From assembly GCF_029168945.1 (NCBI RefSeq), contig NC_083602.1, positions 8,739,850-8,803,849 on the forward strand: 64,000 nt of DNA, in the 5' to 3' direction. Below the pieces are notes generated by a model that did not search any database, had not been told where the DNA came from, and was given only the letters and a program-made list of their open reading frames with translations. Below are positions 1 through 12,490 of this stretch, piece by piece (position 1 is the first letter of the stretch; the number at the start of each line of letters is the position of its first letter). Source of the DNA: Cannabis sativa (lineage: Eukaryota; Streptophyta; Magnoliopsida; Rosales; Cannabaceae). The translations under genes were made by a program, and so were the position numbers.

Positions 1-251
1 GATACAATGGGTGAAAATTTTTATGTTTTGAATGCTCATCATACTCTGTTTGTGATGAAAAATTTAATATAAAACTTCAAGCTAATTTTTAACTATGATT
101 CATTCACTTTAAGAAAAATATTGTGAATAAAAGTTCTTGTTCTTCTTCATCCTTATTTCATTTTTTTTTCATCTATGTTTATTTATGGGTCATCTTTAGT
201 CAATATCTATATGTTTTATAATAAAAAATTGAAAAGTGTGTTTCAAATATG
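1..251. other. AT-rich sequence without recognisable feature
   Basis: This stretch is AT-rich and holds no open frame of useful length, no TE terminus and no RNA gene that I can recognise. It ends where a TGTAACGCC terminus begins. Confidence 0.5.
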
Positions 252-2478
252 TGTAACGCCCTAACTCATTGGGACTTTTACAAACTAATTTACAGTTAAT
301 CTATTAGTTTAAGAAAAGTACGGTTTAATTAAAAACTTTCTGATTAAACTAAAAATATAATTTTTTTATACAAAATACTACTAAGTAAGGGGATCCCCTG
401 TTTATAAACTTTCACAACTTGATTCAAAATCAGATTTACAAAATAGGGTTATATTTTCAAAATATAATCAAAAGGATGGATCTTGTCCACTGGCAGCCGA
501 GACACCGCAGTTGATATGTCCATCACTAGGAGACCTTTGATTCATGACTAATCTACTTTTCCCTTCCCTTTACCCAGGGGCGGAGGTACTGCCAACTCAA
601 GGGTGGCCATGGCCCCCAAACATTTCAAGACTCCTTCTACATATCTTTATATATTAAAAGTGCCTATCTAACGGCATTTCTTGGTTTAACAGAATATACT
701 TAAAAATAAAATAATATTCTGTTAAATTTAACGATTAGGTTTGATCTCCCGTTAACAAATAAACCCAATAATTAAACCAAAAAATTAAACAATCTTTTAA
801 ATATTAATATTCTCTTTTTAAATTAAAAAAATCATCTTAGCCACATATCTCTCTAACAAACCTATCTTGGGAGAATATTAATAATTTTTTTTATTTATTT
901 TTTTAAAAAGAAAAATATAGATAAAATGTATAGATAAATATATATATGTGAGACTGTATATGTAAGAGAATTTAATTAAAAAAAATAATATAAATAATTA
1001 CAGAAGGAGCAACTCATTGATATTCGGGAAAAAAAAGATTGATTGTGTTGGTTTAGAGATTTTTGGGCTTGGGCTTAAAAAAATAAAAAGAAGATAAAAT
1101 GGGCTGTAATTAGTATTTACCTTATATGTTTGTGCATTTTTTTAGTTTTATTTTTAATTTTACCACCAAGAGGAGAATGTTGAAAAATATTAGAATATGA
1201 AAATATTATTGGTGCTTATTAGTAATTTGCAAAAAATGTGAAAGTCTATAAATATATAATTGTGTAGCTATTATTAGATATGAAATGAGATAATAAAACT
1301 TTTTTCAATTAGAAGATTAATGTACATTTTACTATTAATAACATACATTATTATAACACAACTATAGAATATACTGACACATATTTTATTTTTATAAAAT
1401 AAATCGTTCAAATAATTATACTATTTTAATTATTAATTAAAATAAAAAACTAAAATATTAAATAAAACTAACACTACGTGGCTTGACACGTAACAATTAC
1501 CTAGTATATATAAATACCTCTACATTTATAAAATAAAATACAAATATAAATAAAAATAATAATAATAAGTAAACATTTAAAATATCTATTACTAATTAAT
1601 ATATATTGTATTAATTTACTAAAAATAATATATATTAAATTTTAATAAAAATAAAATAGAAACTGATTTTTTTTTAGAAATGAATTGACATTTCAAATTA
1701 AATTTATACGAGTAGAAGGTAAATAAAATAAGGCAATTGCTTATTACTTATTTTTCTATTTTTTTACTATTTCTTTCTTTTCTTTTACCAATATGTACGT
1801 ACATTTATTCTCATTATATTTTTTTACACATTTGGCTCAAAATCACTCACTAATTGATAACTTTCATTGCTAAAGTACAAGTTAGGATTTATGATCTCCT
1901 CTAGTTAAGTGTTAAATTTTGTTAAATATAAAAATTATTTTATTCATATAAAGTTTTTTGTTTTATAAAATATTAACCAAATTTAAAATTTAAAATTTTC
2001 TCTGATTAGAAGTGTATTAATATTCACAATTTAGATAATATAGAAATTTGAATAAGTACTTTTTGTTTTATTTTAATATGTCATTATAGATAATTTTCGA
2101 CATATAAAAGTAACCATTTTAAATGTTAATATTGAATATAAGTATGTGCTATAAAATTTTTATTTGATATTAAAATTTAAAATTTGGCCCCACTTGCATT
2201 CAAGTCTTGGCTTCGCCCCTGCCTTTACCTGCACCACGAAGCACCCGTGAGTCACAAAGACTCCGTAAGAAAGCAAGTAATCACAAACAGCGAATAATAC
2301 GAGATAGTATAACAATGCATAGCACACAATTCTACCATATACAAATAAACGCTTGTACAACACATAATCAAGCATTATATCACATGGTCATGTGGCCACT
2401 ATTTCAAGTGGACCTCATATTGTTTGAAGCACTAGGAATGCACAGAAGTAGTATCTGAACGAGTTGAATAAAGGCGAA
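252..2478. repeat. Probable old Ty3/gypsy LTR remnant, split by a hAT element
   Basis: The segment starts with TGTAACGCCCTAACTC, the kind of terminus seen in plant Tekay-type Ty3 LTRs. After removing the hAT insertion at 575-2221 it continues with CACGAAGCACCCGTGAG and related text up to about 2478, where Tat protease sequence begins. The net length is about 590 bp. I could not find a matching TSD or a second LTR, so the right boundary and the family are inferences. It may have been joined to the truncated Tat element by deletion. Confidence 0.4.
575..2221. mobile_element. Non-autonomous hAT transposon, Tip100-like
   Basis: The termini are CAGGGGCGGAG (575-585) and, inverted, CAGGGGCGAAG (2211-2221), 10 of 11 bases identical. 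CAGGGGCGGAG is the inverted terminal repeat described for Tip100-type hAT elements. The flanks carry a perfect 8-bp TSD, CCTTTACC, at 567-574 and 2222-2229, as expected for hAT integration. The 1647-bp interior is very AT-rich and has no transposase coding sequence, so this is an internally deleted or MITE-like element that needs a transposase in trans. The near-terminal GGCC-rich blocks may be subterminal binding sites. Confidence 0.88.
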
Positions 2479-2519
2479 GATTCCCACTTAGTGGAATCAC
2501 CTAACTAGCGTCCACAGAT

Positions 2520-5087
2520 AATGAATTTGCCAATGACTTTTATAGAAGATCACGCCAGGCATGTCCACTTCCCTTATAATTAACCTTCCATAATAGAAGC
2601 TCGAATAGCAAACAAAAGAGTTTCCAAGATCCTCGAAGATAATGGAAGCTCTGTGAACATCATTTTCAAAGGAGCCATCAATGCCATTGGTCTGGTAGAA
2701 GCCAATCTGCTACCATGTCTGATTCAACTACAAGGCTTTAATGGGGATACGTTGATCCCGATGGGAAAAATACAACTTCCGATGACTATAAATGGGGAAG
2801 TTCCTAGAAGCAGCACGATATCATCCTTCAAATACAACACATTTATGATAGTCGATTGTCCTACTACTTATAATGTTATCTTAGGAAGACTATTTTTAAT
2901 GAATTTTGGAGTGGTGACATCCATCTGGCATCTATGCTCAAAATTCCCCAGCAATACCGGAAGCATAGGAACTCTCAGAGGAGATCAAAGAAGTGCGCGA
3001 AGTTTCTATAACATTTCAACCAAAATTGTACTTATGGTTTGGGAAGGAAATGACTCTGATGCCAGAACATCTCCCCAGCTAGCACAGGGGATGATCCAGG
3101 AATATGAGCTTGATCCAAGAATTGGTGTGGAACGTGTCATAGAACCAATAGAGAAAGTGGAAGAAGTATGCATAGATGATGGAAATCCCACCAAGGTTAT
3201 CCAAGTGGGGAAGAACCTACCTCCTACAGTGATGGAGAAGATTGTTTCCACAGTCAAGGAAAATAGTGATGTGTTAGCCTGGAGTTATTCTGATATAATT
3301 GACATTAGTCCTCGTGTTATTTTCCATGCATTAAACATAGATCCTAATGCTGAACTAGTTTAGCAAAAGAGGAGACCTTTAGATCCACTGAGGGTAGAAG
3401 CAGTAAAAATAGAAGTAGACAAGTTGACAAATATTGAATTCCTTGAGAGGCTCGATATCCCATATGGCTTGCCCATTCGGTTTCACAGATCTAAACGAAG
3501 CTTGTCCTAAAGATTGTTTTCCACTTCTGTGCATTGATTAGATTGTTGATGCTACCTTGGGGTTTCAACTCTTAACCTTCATGGATGCATACTCTAGCTA
3601 TAGTCAAATAAAAATTCACGTGGCAGATCAAGAACATACCAGTTTCAAAAAAATCAAAGGAATCTACTGCTACAAGGTCATGCCATTCAGATTGAAAAAT
3701 GTTGGAGCCAGTTACTAACAAATTATGAACAAAATGTTCAAGAACATAAGAATATAGAGGTTTATGTCGATGACATGCTGGTAAAGTGAAAAACATCCAA
3801 GAACCACTACAATGATGTAGAAGAGGCATTTGCCATAATTTGGGAGTACGAAATGAAGCTTAACCCAAAGAAATGCACTTTTGGAGTTTCCTCAGGGAAG
3901 TTCCTAGGTTTTATAGTAAGTTCACGAGGAATTGAGGCAAAGTCGGAGAAAATCAAAGCTCTTATAGACATGACTTCACCCAAGAAGCACCAAGATGTCC
4001 AAAAGTTGATAGGGAGAATAGCAGCACTTAACGAATCTGTCTCCAAATCCAAAGATAAGTGCATACCGTTCTTCAACGTACTTTGAGGAAATCACAAATT
4101 TGACTAGACAACTGAATGTGAAATAGCCTTTCAACAACAAAACATCTAGTGAAGGTTCTAATATTGTCCAAACCAGTTGACGGAGAGTCGTTGTTTCTAT
4201 ATCTGGCAGTGTCAGATCATTCCCTAAGCGCCACTCTAGTGCGAGAAGAAGGAAAAGTATAGCTTCCAGTATATTATGTAAGCAAGAGACTGTTGGACAC
4301 AGAGTCCTTATATCATATGATCGAGAAGCTTTCCTGTTGCTTACTAATTACTTCACAGAAGTTAAGACCATACTTTCAGGCTCATGCCATAAGGATACTC
4401 ACCAATCACCCTCTCTGTCAAGTATTACAGAAGTCCAAGTCATCAGGAAGACTCCTAAAGTGGATAATGGAATTGAGTCTATTCGACATACAATATCAGC
4501 CCAGAATTTTGATTGAAGGTTAAGCCTTAGCTGACTTCATTGTGGACTGCACAGGGATAAATGACGATCTTGAAACGTTAGTCATAGAGAGAGAAGTTCA
4601 GAAAATATACGTAGATGGAGCATCAAATGAAAAAGGTTCTGGAGTCAAAATCATTTTAATATCTCCACAGAACATCTAGCTTCAAAGTGGACTTCAATTT
4701 GAGTTCGGAGCTTCCAACAACAAAGCTTAACACGAGGCTATGATCGCTGGTTTACAACTGGCAAAAGTGGTTGGTGTTAAAAACATCGAACTCCACAGTG
4801 ATTCATAGCTTGTAGTCAACCAAGTGTCTAGGGAGTACTAAACAAAAGGAGAAAAAAGTCGCTAGTTACGTAGTAAGAACTCGGGAGCTATTGTAACATT
4901 TTAAACATTATTATGTAAAGAAAATCCCAAGGGATAACAACACTTTTGTAGACATGTTGGCAAAATTAGCAACAGATCCAGAATTAGAAAAATACGAACT
5001 AGTCCCCATCACATATTTGATAACTCCAAGCATGAAAACACTGCGGGTATCCATCATCGACCACTCAACTTCCTGGATGGCTCCAAT
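2520..5087 (+). pseudogene. Tat-type Ty3 pol remnant: protease, reverse transcriptase, RNase H
   Basis: The protease region shows DNGSS (with N where many families have SGA) near 2640, and the longest open stretch is 2653-3363. The RT continues in broken frames: a segment is missing around 3460-3490, stop codons follow, and the catalytic YVDD box is at 3763-3774. The RT thumb region is open at 3853-4086. RNase H begins with YVDGAS near 4606 and keeps ASNNKA, but has many stops (for example near 4677 and 4728). The enzyme would have copied element RNA into DNA in cytoplasmic particles. Accumulated nonsense and frameshift changes make it plainly dead. It continues as integrase after the hAT insertion at 5088. 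Confidence 0.8.
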
Positions 5088-5850
5088 TAGGGGTGTTCAC
5101 TAAGTATTCGATTCAATCCAATTCGCACGATATAATCCAATCCAATCCGCAAAGTGCGGATATCCGCACTTGCGCGGATTGGATAGGATTGACAAATCTA
5201 AAATTCGCATTTGTGCAGATTGGATGTTGTTTGACCTCAAAAAGTAACCGATCCAATCCAATCCGCACTTAATTATATATATTTTTAAAAAAATTATAAT
5301 ACATAATATGTATTAATTTTTTAGTATTATTAAAAGAAAGACACAAATTTCTAATTTCTTAATCTTTTTAGTAATATATTGAGTTGGTGTATTTTATTTA
5401 TTTTATAATAAAAAACACCAGAAAAATTATTCTTATTCACATAGAGACATACACATATATTTAAATATATATACTTACTTATTTATTTTAGTAATAAATA
5501 CATATGTATTTTAGTGTAAATCTAAAGTTGAGTATATATATAATGACATATATGTATATTGGTTTGATTTATATATAAATGGAGATAGAAATAGATTATT
5601 ATTAGAGATTAAGAAACAATGGTTTTTTTTTTTTTTAATTTTTTTTCTATGAAATATGAAATTATTTATCATTAAAAATAAACAACCGATCCAAAATAAT
5701 CGATCCAATCCGCACTATTGCGGATTGGATTGGATTGGATTTAAACTATTTCGTGGATCAGATTGGATCCAAAATGTGAAACCCGCACTTAGTGCAGATT
5801 GGATGCTGTTTGACCAAAAAAGTGTAGATTGGATCGGATGAACACCCCTA
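5088..5850. mobile_element. Short non-autonomous hAT element with GGATTGGAT-rich ends
   Basis: Perfect 12-bp inverted termini TAGGGGTGTTCA (5088-5099) and TGAACACCCCTA (5839-5850) are flanked by a perfect 8-bp TSD, GCTCCAAT, at 5080-5087 and 5851-5858. Removing the element restores the Tat pol text. The 763-bp element has no coding capacity. Both ends are crowded with copies of ATCCAATCC or GGATTGGAT and GCGGATTGGAT, in both orientations, over about 150 bp; these look like subterminal transposase-binding repeats. The middle is low-complexity AT. Confidence 0.88.
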
Positions 5851-6215
5851 GCTCCAATACTCAAATAATTAGAAATAGGTACAATCCATGAGGATAAAGT
5901 TGCTTCACGAAAACTCTACATGAGAGGATTATCAATGTTGTATCTGAGGTGCATAGTGGGAACATAGATAAGCACTATCATGCTCGAACTACATGAAAAA
6001 TTTTTTAGAGATCACACATCCGGACCCAGCCTTTCTAAGAAAATCATTCGTCAAGGTTATTTCTAGCCTACTATGAAGAAGGATTGTACAAAATATGTCT
6101 AAAATTGTGACTAATGCCAACACTATTTGAAAGTTCGAAGGGCCCCACCAAAAGAGATTACTTTCATGAACAATCCTTGGTCTTTCACTGTTTGGTAAAT
6201 AGACTTACTGGGATC

Positions 6216-6365
6216 ACTTCCAACAAGCGAAGGAGGATTCAAGTTCTCCATTGTTGTTGTTGACTAATTTGCTAAGTGGGTGGAAGTTGAACTTCCAACC
6301 AGCAAAGGAGGATTCAAGTTCTCCATTGTCGTTGTTGACTACCTCACTAAGTTAGTGGAAGTTGA
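6216..6365 (+). repeat. In-frame 75-bp tandem duplication in the integrase core
   Basis: Two adjacent copies, 6216-6290 and 6291-6365, both encode LPTSxGGFKFSIVVVD followed by a KxVEVE motif. They differ at only a few positions. The period is 25 codons, so the duplication itself does not shift the frame. Confidence 0.85.
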
Positions 6366-6379
6366 ACCCATGAACATAG

Positions 6380-8276
6380 TGTTGGGTTTTACGCCCTAAA
6401 TAAAACTCATTTAAATATAATCAGATTTACTTATTAATATAGATCAGAAATAACATTTAATGTTGCATGGTTCACATGATTTATTTCATGATTATATGTG
6501 TATAATGTATGAATTCATCTGAAACCCTTTTCACATACTTGATCCTGTTTATTGTGCTGTCAACACATTGGAAAGTAAACATGACTACGTGAATAAAGAT
6601 TCCTAGATTTATCAGACATAGGGTTTCACTGATATGATAATCTACAACAGAGTTTACTTGCATTTGGAGAAATGCTATGTTCTTTCCAGAGCATCGGTTA
6701 AAGTAAAGCACAGGTTGGATGCATGGAGTATGCATCGGAAGGGACCGATATTGAACTTTGACTTAGATTTATTAAACTTACCGTAATATCTATTCAAGTC
6801 AATATCGCATAGTTGATCCTAGATCAAATGATCTTAATCGTGTTATGATTAGGCTCAGTCTCAAGAGGCTATTTGTGTTCTTTGATTTGTTAGTTAAGCC
6901 TACTTTTCGGTCAGGGTGATACGTACATTTTGGGAACACGGTAGTGCCATTGAGTGGGAGCGCTAACATAAACATGGAATCTATAGCTTCTATCTGGCGA
7001 ATAGTAAGTAAAGGATGATCTCCTTCGAGCTTGACCAAACAAAAATAAATGGTGGAGATCTCATTTCACATAAGCTGAAATATCATTTATATATGGGGTT
7101 AAGTGTTTTAAGGATTAAATACATTGTAGGGTGTAACAATAATCTAATCCCTTTACAGTGTAGATCATTCATATAGAGGATCATTGATCAAATTAGGATT
7201 ATAACAATGGATAACTAATGATGTGTCTATATGGTGGAACATATAGAGCATTCTATATACTGAGAGTGCGATTCTAAGTTCTATCCGTGGATTCAACGAA
7301 GAATTAATAAGTCAGTGAATTTAGGTTATAAATTCTTGATCTAGTTATTGGAAGCTCGGTTATATAGACCCATGGTCCCCCCACTAGTTGAGATAATATT
7401 GCTTGTAAGACTCATGTAATTGGTTTTGATTAATCATTATAATTCTCAAATTAGACTATGTCTATTTGTGAATTTTTCACTAAGTAAGGGCGAAATTGTA
7501 AAGAAAGAGTTTTAGCGGCTTTTTTGTTAATTATGATACTTTGTATGGTTCAATTAATAAATATGATAAATGACAATATTATTTAATAATTATTTATAGT
7601 TATTAAATAGTTAGAATTGGCATTTAAATGGTTGAATTTGAAAATTGGCGTTTTTGAGAAAATGAGATGCAGAAATGATAAAACTGCAAAATTGCAAAAA
7701 GTGAGGCCCAAATCCATATTGCCTAGGGCCGACCACTTTTATAGCATTTATCATATGATATTTTCATTATTTTAATGCTAAATAATTCAAACCTAACCCT
7801 AGTGGAATGCTATAAATATATAGTGAAGGCTTCAGGAACTTTACACTTAAATTTCTACTTTTTCCTTCAGAAAAAACTGAGCCTCTCTCTCTCCCTATCT
7901 TTGGCCGACCACTCCCTCTCTCTCTTCTTCCTAAAGATTTCGAAATTCTTAGTGTTAGAGTAGTGCCCACACACAGCAAGTGATACCTCAATCATAGTGA
8001 GGAAGATCGTGAAGAAAGACTTTCAGCAAGAAGGAGTTTCAGCACTAAAGAATCAGATAAAGAGATCCAGGTTCAGATATTGATAATGCTCTGGTACAGA
8101 AAGGAATCAAGGGCTAGATATCTGAACGGAAGGAGTCATATTATTCCGCTGCACCCAATGTAAGGTTTCCTAAACTTTATATGTGTTTATTTCATCGTTT
8201 TAGAAAGTTCATATTTAGGGTGTTAATCAACATACTTGTGAGTAGATCTAAGATCCTGGTAAAATAATTTCCAACT
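6380..8276 (+). repeat. Solo LTR of the 1.9-kb copia family
   Basis: The segment begins TGTTGGGTTTTACGCCC and ends CCAACT (last A changed to T). It aligns along its whole 1897 bp with the LTRs at 33637 and 41852. The 5-bp flanks are CATAG (6375-6379) and TATAG (8277-8281), a TSD with one mismatch. There is no PBS or polypurine tract beside it, so it is a solo LTR left by recombination between the two LTRs of a former element. A TATA-like CTATAAATATA lies near 7810. Confidence 0.88.
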
Positions 8277-9009
8277 TATAGTAACTTATTTCAAGAAGGC
8301 CATCAACTTCGTAATTAAAAATATAGTGTGCAGATATGGACTTCAACACACGATAGTGTTTGATAATGGAAAGCAGTTTGATAGTGATCAATTCACTAAT
8401 TTTCGTGCAAAACATGGAATCATTAAAAGCTTTTCTGCTGTAGCCAGACCTTAATCAAGTGGACAAGTGGAAGCTATCAATGACATTCTGAAGACCACTT
8501 TGAAAAAGAATCTTGAAGCTTGTAAAGCACACAAGCGGGAGGAACTTCCAAGAGTTATTTTGGCCTACAAAGTAACCGAAAGAACTTCTACAGCCACACT
8601 CTATACTCTATGACCTATGGATGCAACGTCATAATCCCTGTTGAATCGATAGTGCCTACACACAGGAGGAATACGTACGACACAACTCAATAACATGCTC
8701 TACTTCAAGAATCCTTAGATTTAATTGAGGAGCTTCGAGAACAGTCACATGTCCAACTTTAAATGTATCAAATTTTTTTGGGAATTTAAAATTCAAAGTC
8801 AAGATAAGAAGATTCAAAATTGGCAACCTTGTTTTTAGAAGAGTGTTCCTTGCCTCTCAAGAGCCCGGAGTGAGGGTCTTAGGACCAAACGGAGAAGGCC
8901 CATATGAAGTTATAGTTAAAATTCGTGATAGAACTTACCATTTAAAGAGACTAGATGGAACAAAAATCCCAAGAGCATGGAATGCTAACCACTTGTGCCA
9001 ATACTATTA

Positions 9010-9970
9010 ATAAGCTGGAGGTGGTCAGGTTCTTCTTTTTTCTTTACTTTTTATTTTAGTACTAATGTCCATGTATGCCTCAAGGTAGGAATTATTTGAA
9101 TAAAAAAGTAGTTTTCATTTCATATTTGGTCTTCAAAAGTTTTGCCATGTAACAAGTGATAAAAAGTCTAACTATTAATCACATAGGGGGTACCATATAT
9201 GATATTGTCATAAATAATTTTACATCATTTACCAGAAATAGCTAAAATAAATTCTCAAATATAAGAGTAAGGAGTATTGCCTAAAACAGGAACCTCAGGA
9301 AACCGGAAGTAAGCCATTACCTTACTATTTTAGAAGTTAATTTAGCATTTAACGAAGCATACGAGTAGGGAGTACCGCCCAAAACCGGAACCTTAGGGAA
9401 CCGAAAGTAAACCACTACCTTATTATACATGGAATCAATTCTCACATATTAAATAGTTAATTTAAAATTGAAGTTCATGCTTCATGGTACCCAGGTTAAC
9501 AAAACCAGAATATTCAGGCTACTTAAACTAATTGATCTAGGTCAATTAAAAAGTTAGTCCAAATAGCCCTGAAAATAAGTGATATTTACCAAGAAATTAG
9601 GTCCAATTTCAAAGTAATTAATTAGCTCAGGTTAATTAATTATTTGAAGTTCTAGAGAAACCTTTTTGTAAAAATACTTTCAAATTTCTTCAAAAAAAAA
9701 AAGGAAAATATTTAAGTATAAGCGCTTAATCGAAAACCTAAAGGTTTAAACCTTTGGAGCCAGAACCTCACGAGGTTAGAAGCATTAAAACTTAGCAAAA
9801 TTTTATAGTCTAAAGTGCAAATATATAAGGAATTAATTAAACAGTACTACGTACTTAAAAACCCTGTGACAAGGGTATAAAATATTGTCTCTGCACACAC
9901 AACAAGTGGGACCCTTATCCCCCAAAAAAGCAAAAAAAAAAGTAAATATAGAGTAGATAGGCGAGGACGG
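9010..9970 (+). repeat. Tat 3' spacer with an imperfect tandem repeat
   Basis: This non-coding stretch lies between the end of integrase and the end of the antisense ORF. It holds two imperfect copies of a unit of about 98 bp (starting at 9265 and at 9363), each running GAGTA-GGAGTA then CCGGAAGTAA or CCGAAAGTAA. Such repeats are known in the 3' untranslated regions of Tat elements. Nothing else is visible. Confidence 0.65.
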
Positions 9971-12490
9971 TTAAGGCTGAGCTAGATCATTTGATGATTG
10001 TGCATCCTTGGCTGGAACATCATATGAGACCTTTGAGATCACAGAGCTAGTCAAGATTGGAACCTTAAAGGTCGGAAGAGTAGAGTAACCCACGTTCTCA
10101 CCTATAGGAATGGTAGTTCCAGGATTGACTACTTTTGTCTTTTGAGCTGCTTCGTTAGCTTTGTCTGCCTCCACCAGTGCCAATAGCTTAGGCATCAAAT
10201 CTTCCCTATCTTCAATATCAATGAGATCTATTACAAATTTATCATGCTACCAGATGATGCACACCGAGTAGACAAATACTTTTTCTAGAGCATTGGTGTG
10301 CTGGGCTTCTTGCTCTTGTTTCTCCAAGATTTCCTGCTGAAGACGCCTCTTTAAATCTGAGTTTTCACCCTCTACATCGGTGACCTTTTTTGGGGACTCT
10401 TCATAGTCTTTAACAGATTAATTCAATTTATTCTTAGCCTCCTCAGCCCTTTAAATAGCCTCTACCTCAGCTTTTTTTGCCTTCTGTTGCAACTCTAGAT
10501 GATGCTTCACCTTTCTTTCTAGAATGGTTTCATTAATGTATTTGTCCTATATAATTTTAGCCTGTTTGTCATACTCAAGAGATAGGGTGGTCAGATGTTT
10601 GTTTTTCTCTTAGACATCAAGCTTGGCCTGCTTCAAGTCAGCTTCCAAGTCTTTGATTATAGTAAGAGCCACGAAATGCAAGTCCTTGTACTTGTCTCCA
10701 CGGTCCCTCTCAGTCTTAGTCGCCTTCCTTTTGCGAGTCAAGGGCTTGTCCAAAGAATTAGACACCCTTTGCTTTACAATAGCTTTCATCATGGCATTGG
10801 CTTCAGCTAAAGCATTGGCAGCTTCCTCCCTCTTCAGTTCGGCATTGGCATGCTCTGCCCTCAGCACCTCTAGCTCATAGGCTAGCTGAATGACCATGGA
10901 GAAATTTCTCTCCCCCATCAAGCCTACTTATGAAAAGGAAAATGCAAATGAATCAAACAGTGGAGAGGTACGAAATGTTTATTCAAGTCAAAGGAAAGTT
11001 AAACTTATAACATTAGCTTGCGACCCCTGCCTCATAGCATCAGCCACGTACATTGGATCCCTACTCACCATTATGGCAAACCCGTCAGCTCTTAGCCTAC
11101 AGCTTATAGTAGCACTCATTTCCAATAGGTCAACCCAAAACAGCAACACATTAGTTCCAACCTTAGGACGAGCTTCTCCGTCATCTCAGTTCTATTCATG
11201 AGAGGAGGGCAGGGCTCATCCCATTTTTCATAGTCATTAAACTCAGCATTACGTCTAAGCATGTGTTGTCCCCTTCTGTTATCGACAAAGGCCTGACAGG
11301 AAGATTTAAAGGTGCCAAAGGCAATGGAGGAAATTTAGTTATTTCCCTGGATAGCTAGGTAGAAGTGGTTGGAATGACCTTAGATGTTGAGGGTGGTGGA
11401 GGAGGATCCTAGTTGTCCCTTGAAATTTTGGTGCTTTGCCTAGACGACCTTCTGCCATTAAATGGATTAGACCCCTTCCAGGACTAAGTTTCTGAAGCTT
11501 GCCTTCGTGAGGCTACCAATTGTAAGACCTTCTCCTTAGTCTCCACCCTTGCCTTCTTTTTGGCACCACCTTCAGAAGAGCCAGACTAACTTTTATTGAT
11601 CACGATCGGCCCATTGTAATCAGAGCTATCTCCTCTAGAGTTCTCTATAGGAACATGCCTTAAAGGTTCCACAACTAGAACGAGTTCAGTCAAATCGATG
11701 ATGGAAGTAGACACAACTTTTGTGCTTGAAGCCTTAATAGGGGCCCCTGGATTCAAAGCTGGAGATGCTGGTTGTTGATATTCGCTCCAGGAAGCCTGTC
11801 TCTTCTTGCCTTTATCTCTGCCTCCCTTGGCGACTTCTCAAACCTTGTCAGACCGATATTTGATGTTGCCCAGGAACTTGTTCAGTAGCCCCATCTGTAA
11901 GGTAGCTAGTTGATCTGCACAAAGCAAACAAAATATTTATCAATCAAGGCCATATAAAAAGATTAGATCTTTACAACAAATAATCATACAAGACATCAAG
12001 AAGATCTAAACCATTAATTTTAGAATAATTGACTTTCCCCTTAGCAAAAAGAGAAATGTCTTCTCGACCTAAGTTGGTTTCATGTTGGAAGAAGGCTGGG
12101 AAGTAAATTTTACTAAACACATCAACTTTGAAATGATGGTCCATAGGCAAAACGAAGTGGTTGGGACCCTAATGATGCAATCTACTTTATCTATACACTT
12201 AATGTATGGATATTTACAATGATCTAAAATTTAAGAAATATGGATCAAATAAACATTGATCGACAATCCCAAAATCAGTTAGAGTAGGAGCCCTAATTAT
12301 ATGGAAAGGTGTCTCACAATTGCCGGAGGTGCTCGCTCTTAGAGCGCCCTCATTCTGAACTATCTCCTTGAATCTAATAGTGAGTTCTTCAGCCTTGCTT
12401 AAACTTTCTAGGAATTGTCTCATGCAATCTGCAAGTCATTGCTCATCGACTTTTACTACCTTTAAAGCCTCCTCAGCAGTAATAACTACA
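9971..12490 (-). pseudogene. Tat antisense ORF (aORF), C-terminal segment
   Basis: This minus-strand coding remnant lies between integrase and the 3' LTR of the Tat element and is transcribed against pol. Open pieces are 12214-12423, 10610-10921 and 9971-10198, the last ending in a natural-looking stop at 9971. The 10610-10921 piece is rich in A, E, K and L with heptad-like spacing and is probably a coiled coil; it contains a basic KPLTRKRKATK patch. Extra antisense ORFs at this place are documented in Tat-clade elements such as Grande; their function is unknown. Several in-frame stops separate the pieces. It joins the segment at 32562-33503 across the CACTA insertion. Confidence 0.65.

Larger units (their letters stand above)
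5851..9009 (+). pseudogene. Tat-type Ty3 integrase remnant, split by a solo LTR
   Basis: Read across the solo LTR (6380-8276), this encodes a zinc-binding N-terminal domain with CxxC (CDxC near 6105-6120), the integrase core with WSFTVW and IDLLG near 6178-6210, VFDNG near 8350 and GQVEA near 8459, and a C-terminal domain that ends at WNANHLCQYY near 9009. Integrase joins the cDNA ends to host DNA. The core carries an in-frame 75-bp tandem duplication (6216-6365) and many stops, so it is inactive. The junction at 6379/8282 reads through in frame (MNI then VTYF), supporting the LTR as a later insertion. Confidence 0.78.

Noticed and set aside
2207..2458. An 83-codon + strand frame.
   Set aside because: It straddles the hAT terminus and TSD, so it was created by the insertion.
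6799..7038. A 79-codon minus-strand frame repeated almost unchanged at 34058-34297 and 42273-42512.
   Set aside because: It lies within the LTRs and is conserved only because these LTR copies are closely related; diverged LTRs of the family do not keep it open. No family resemblance.
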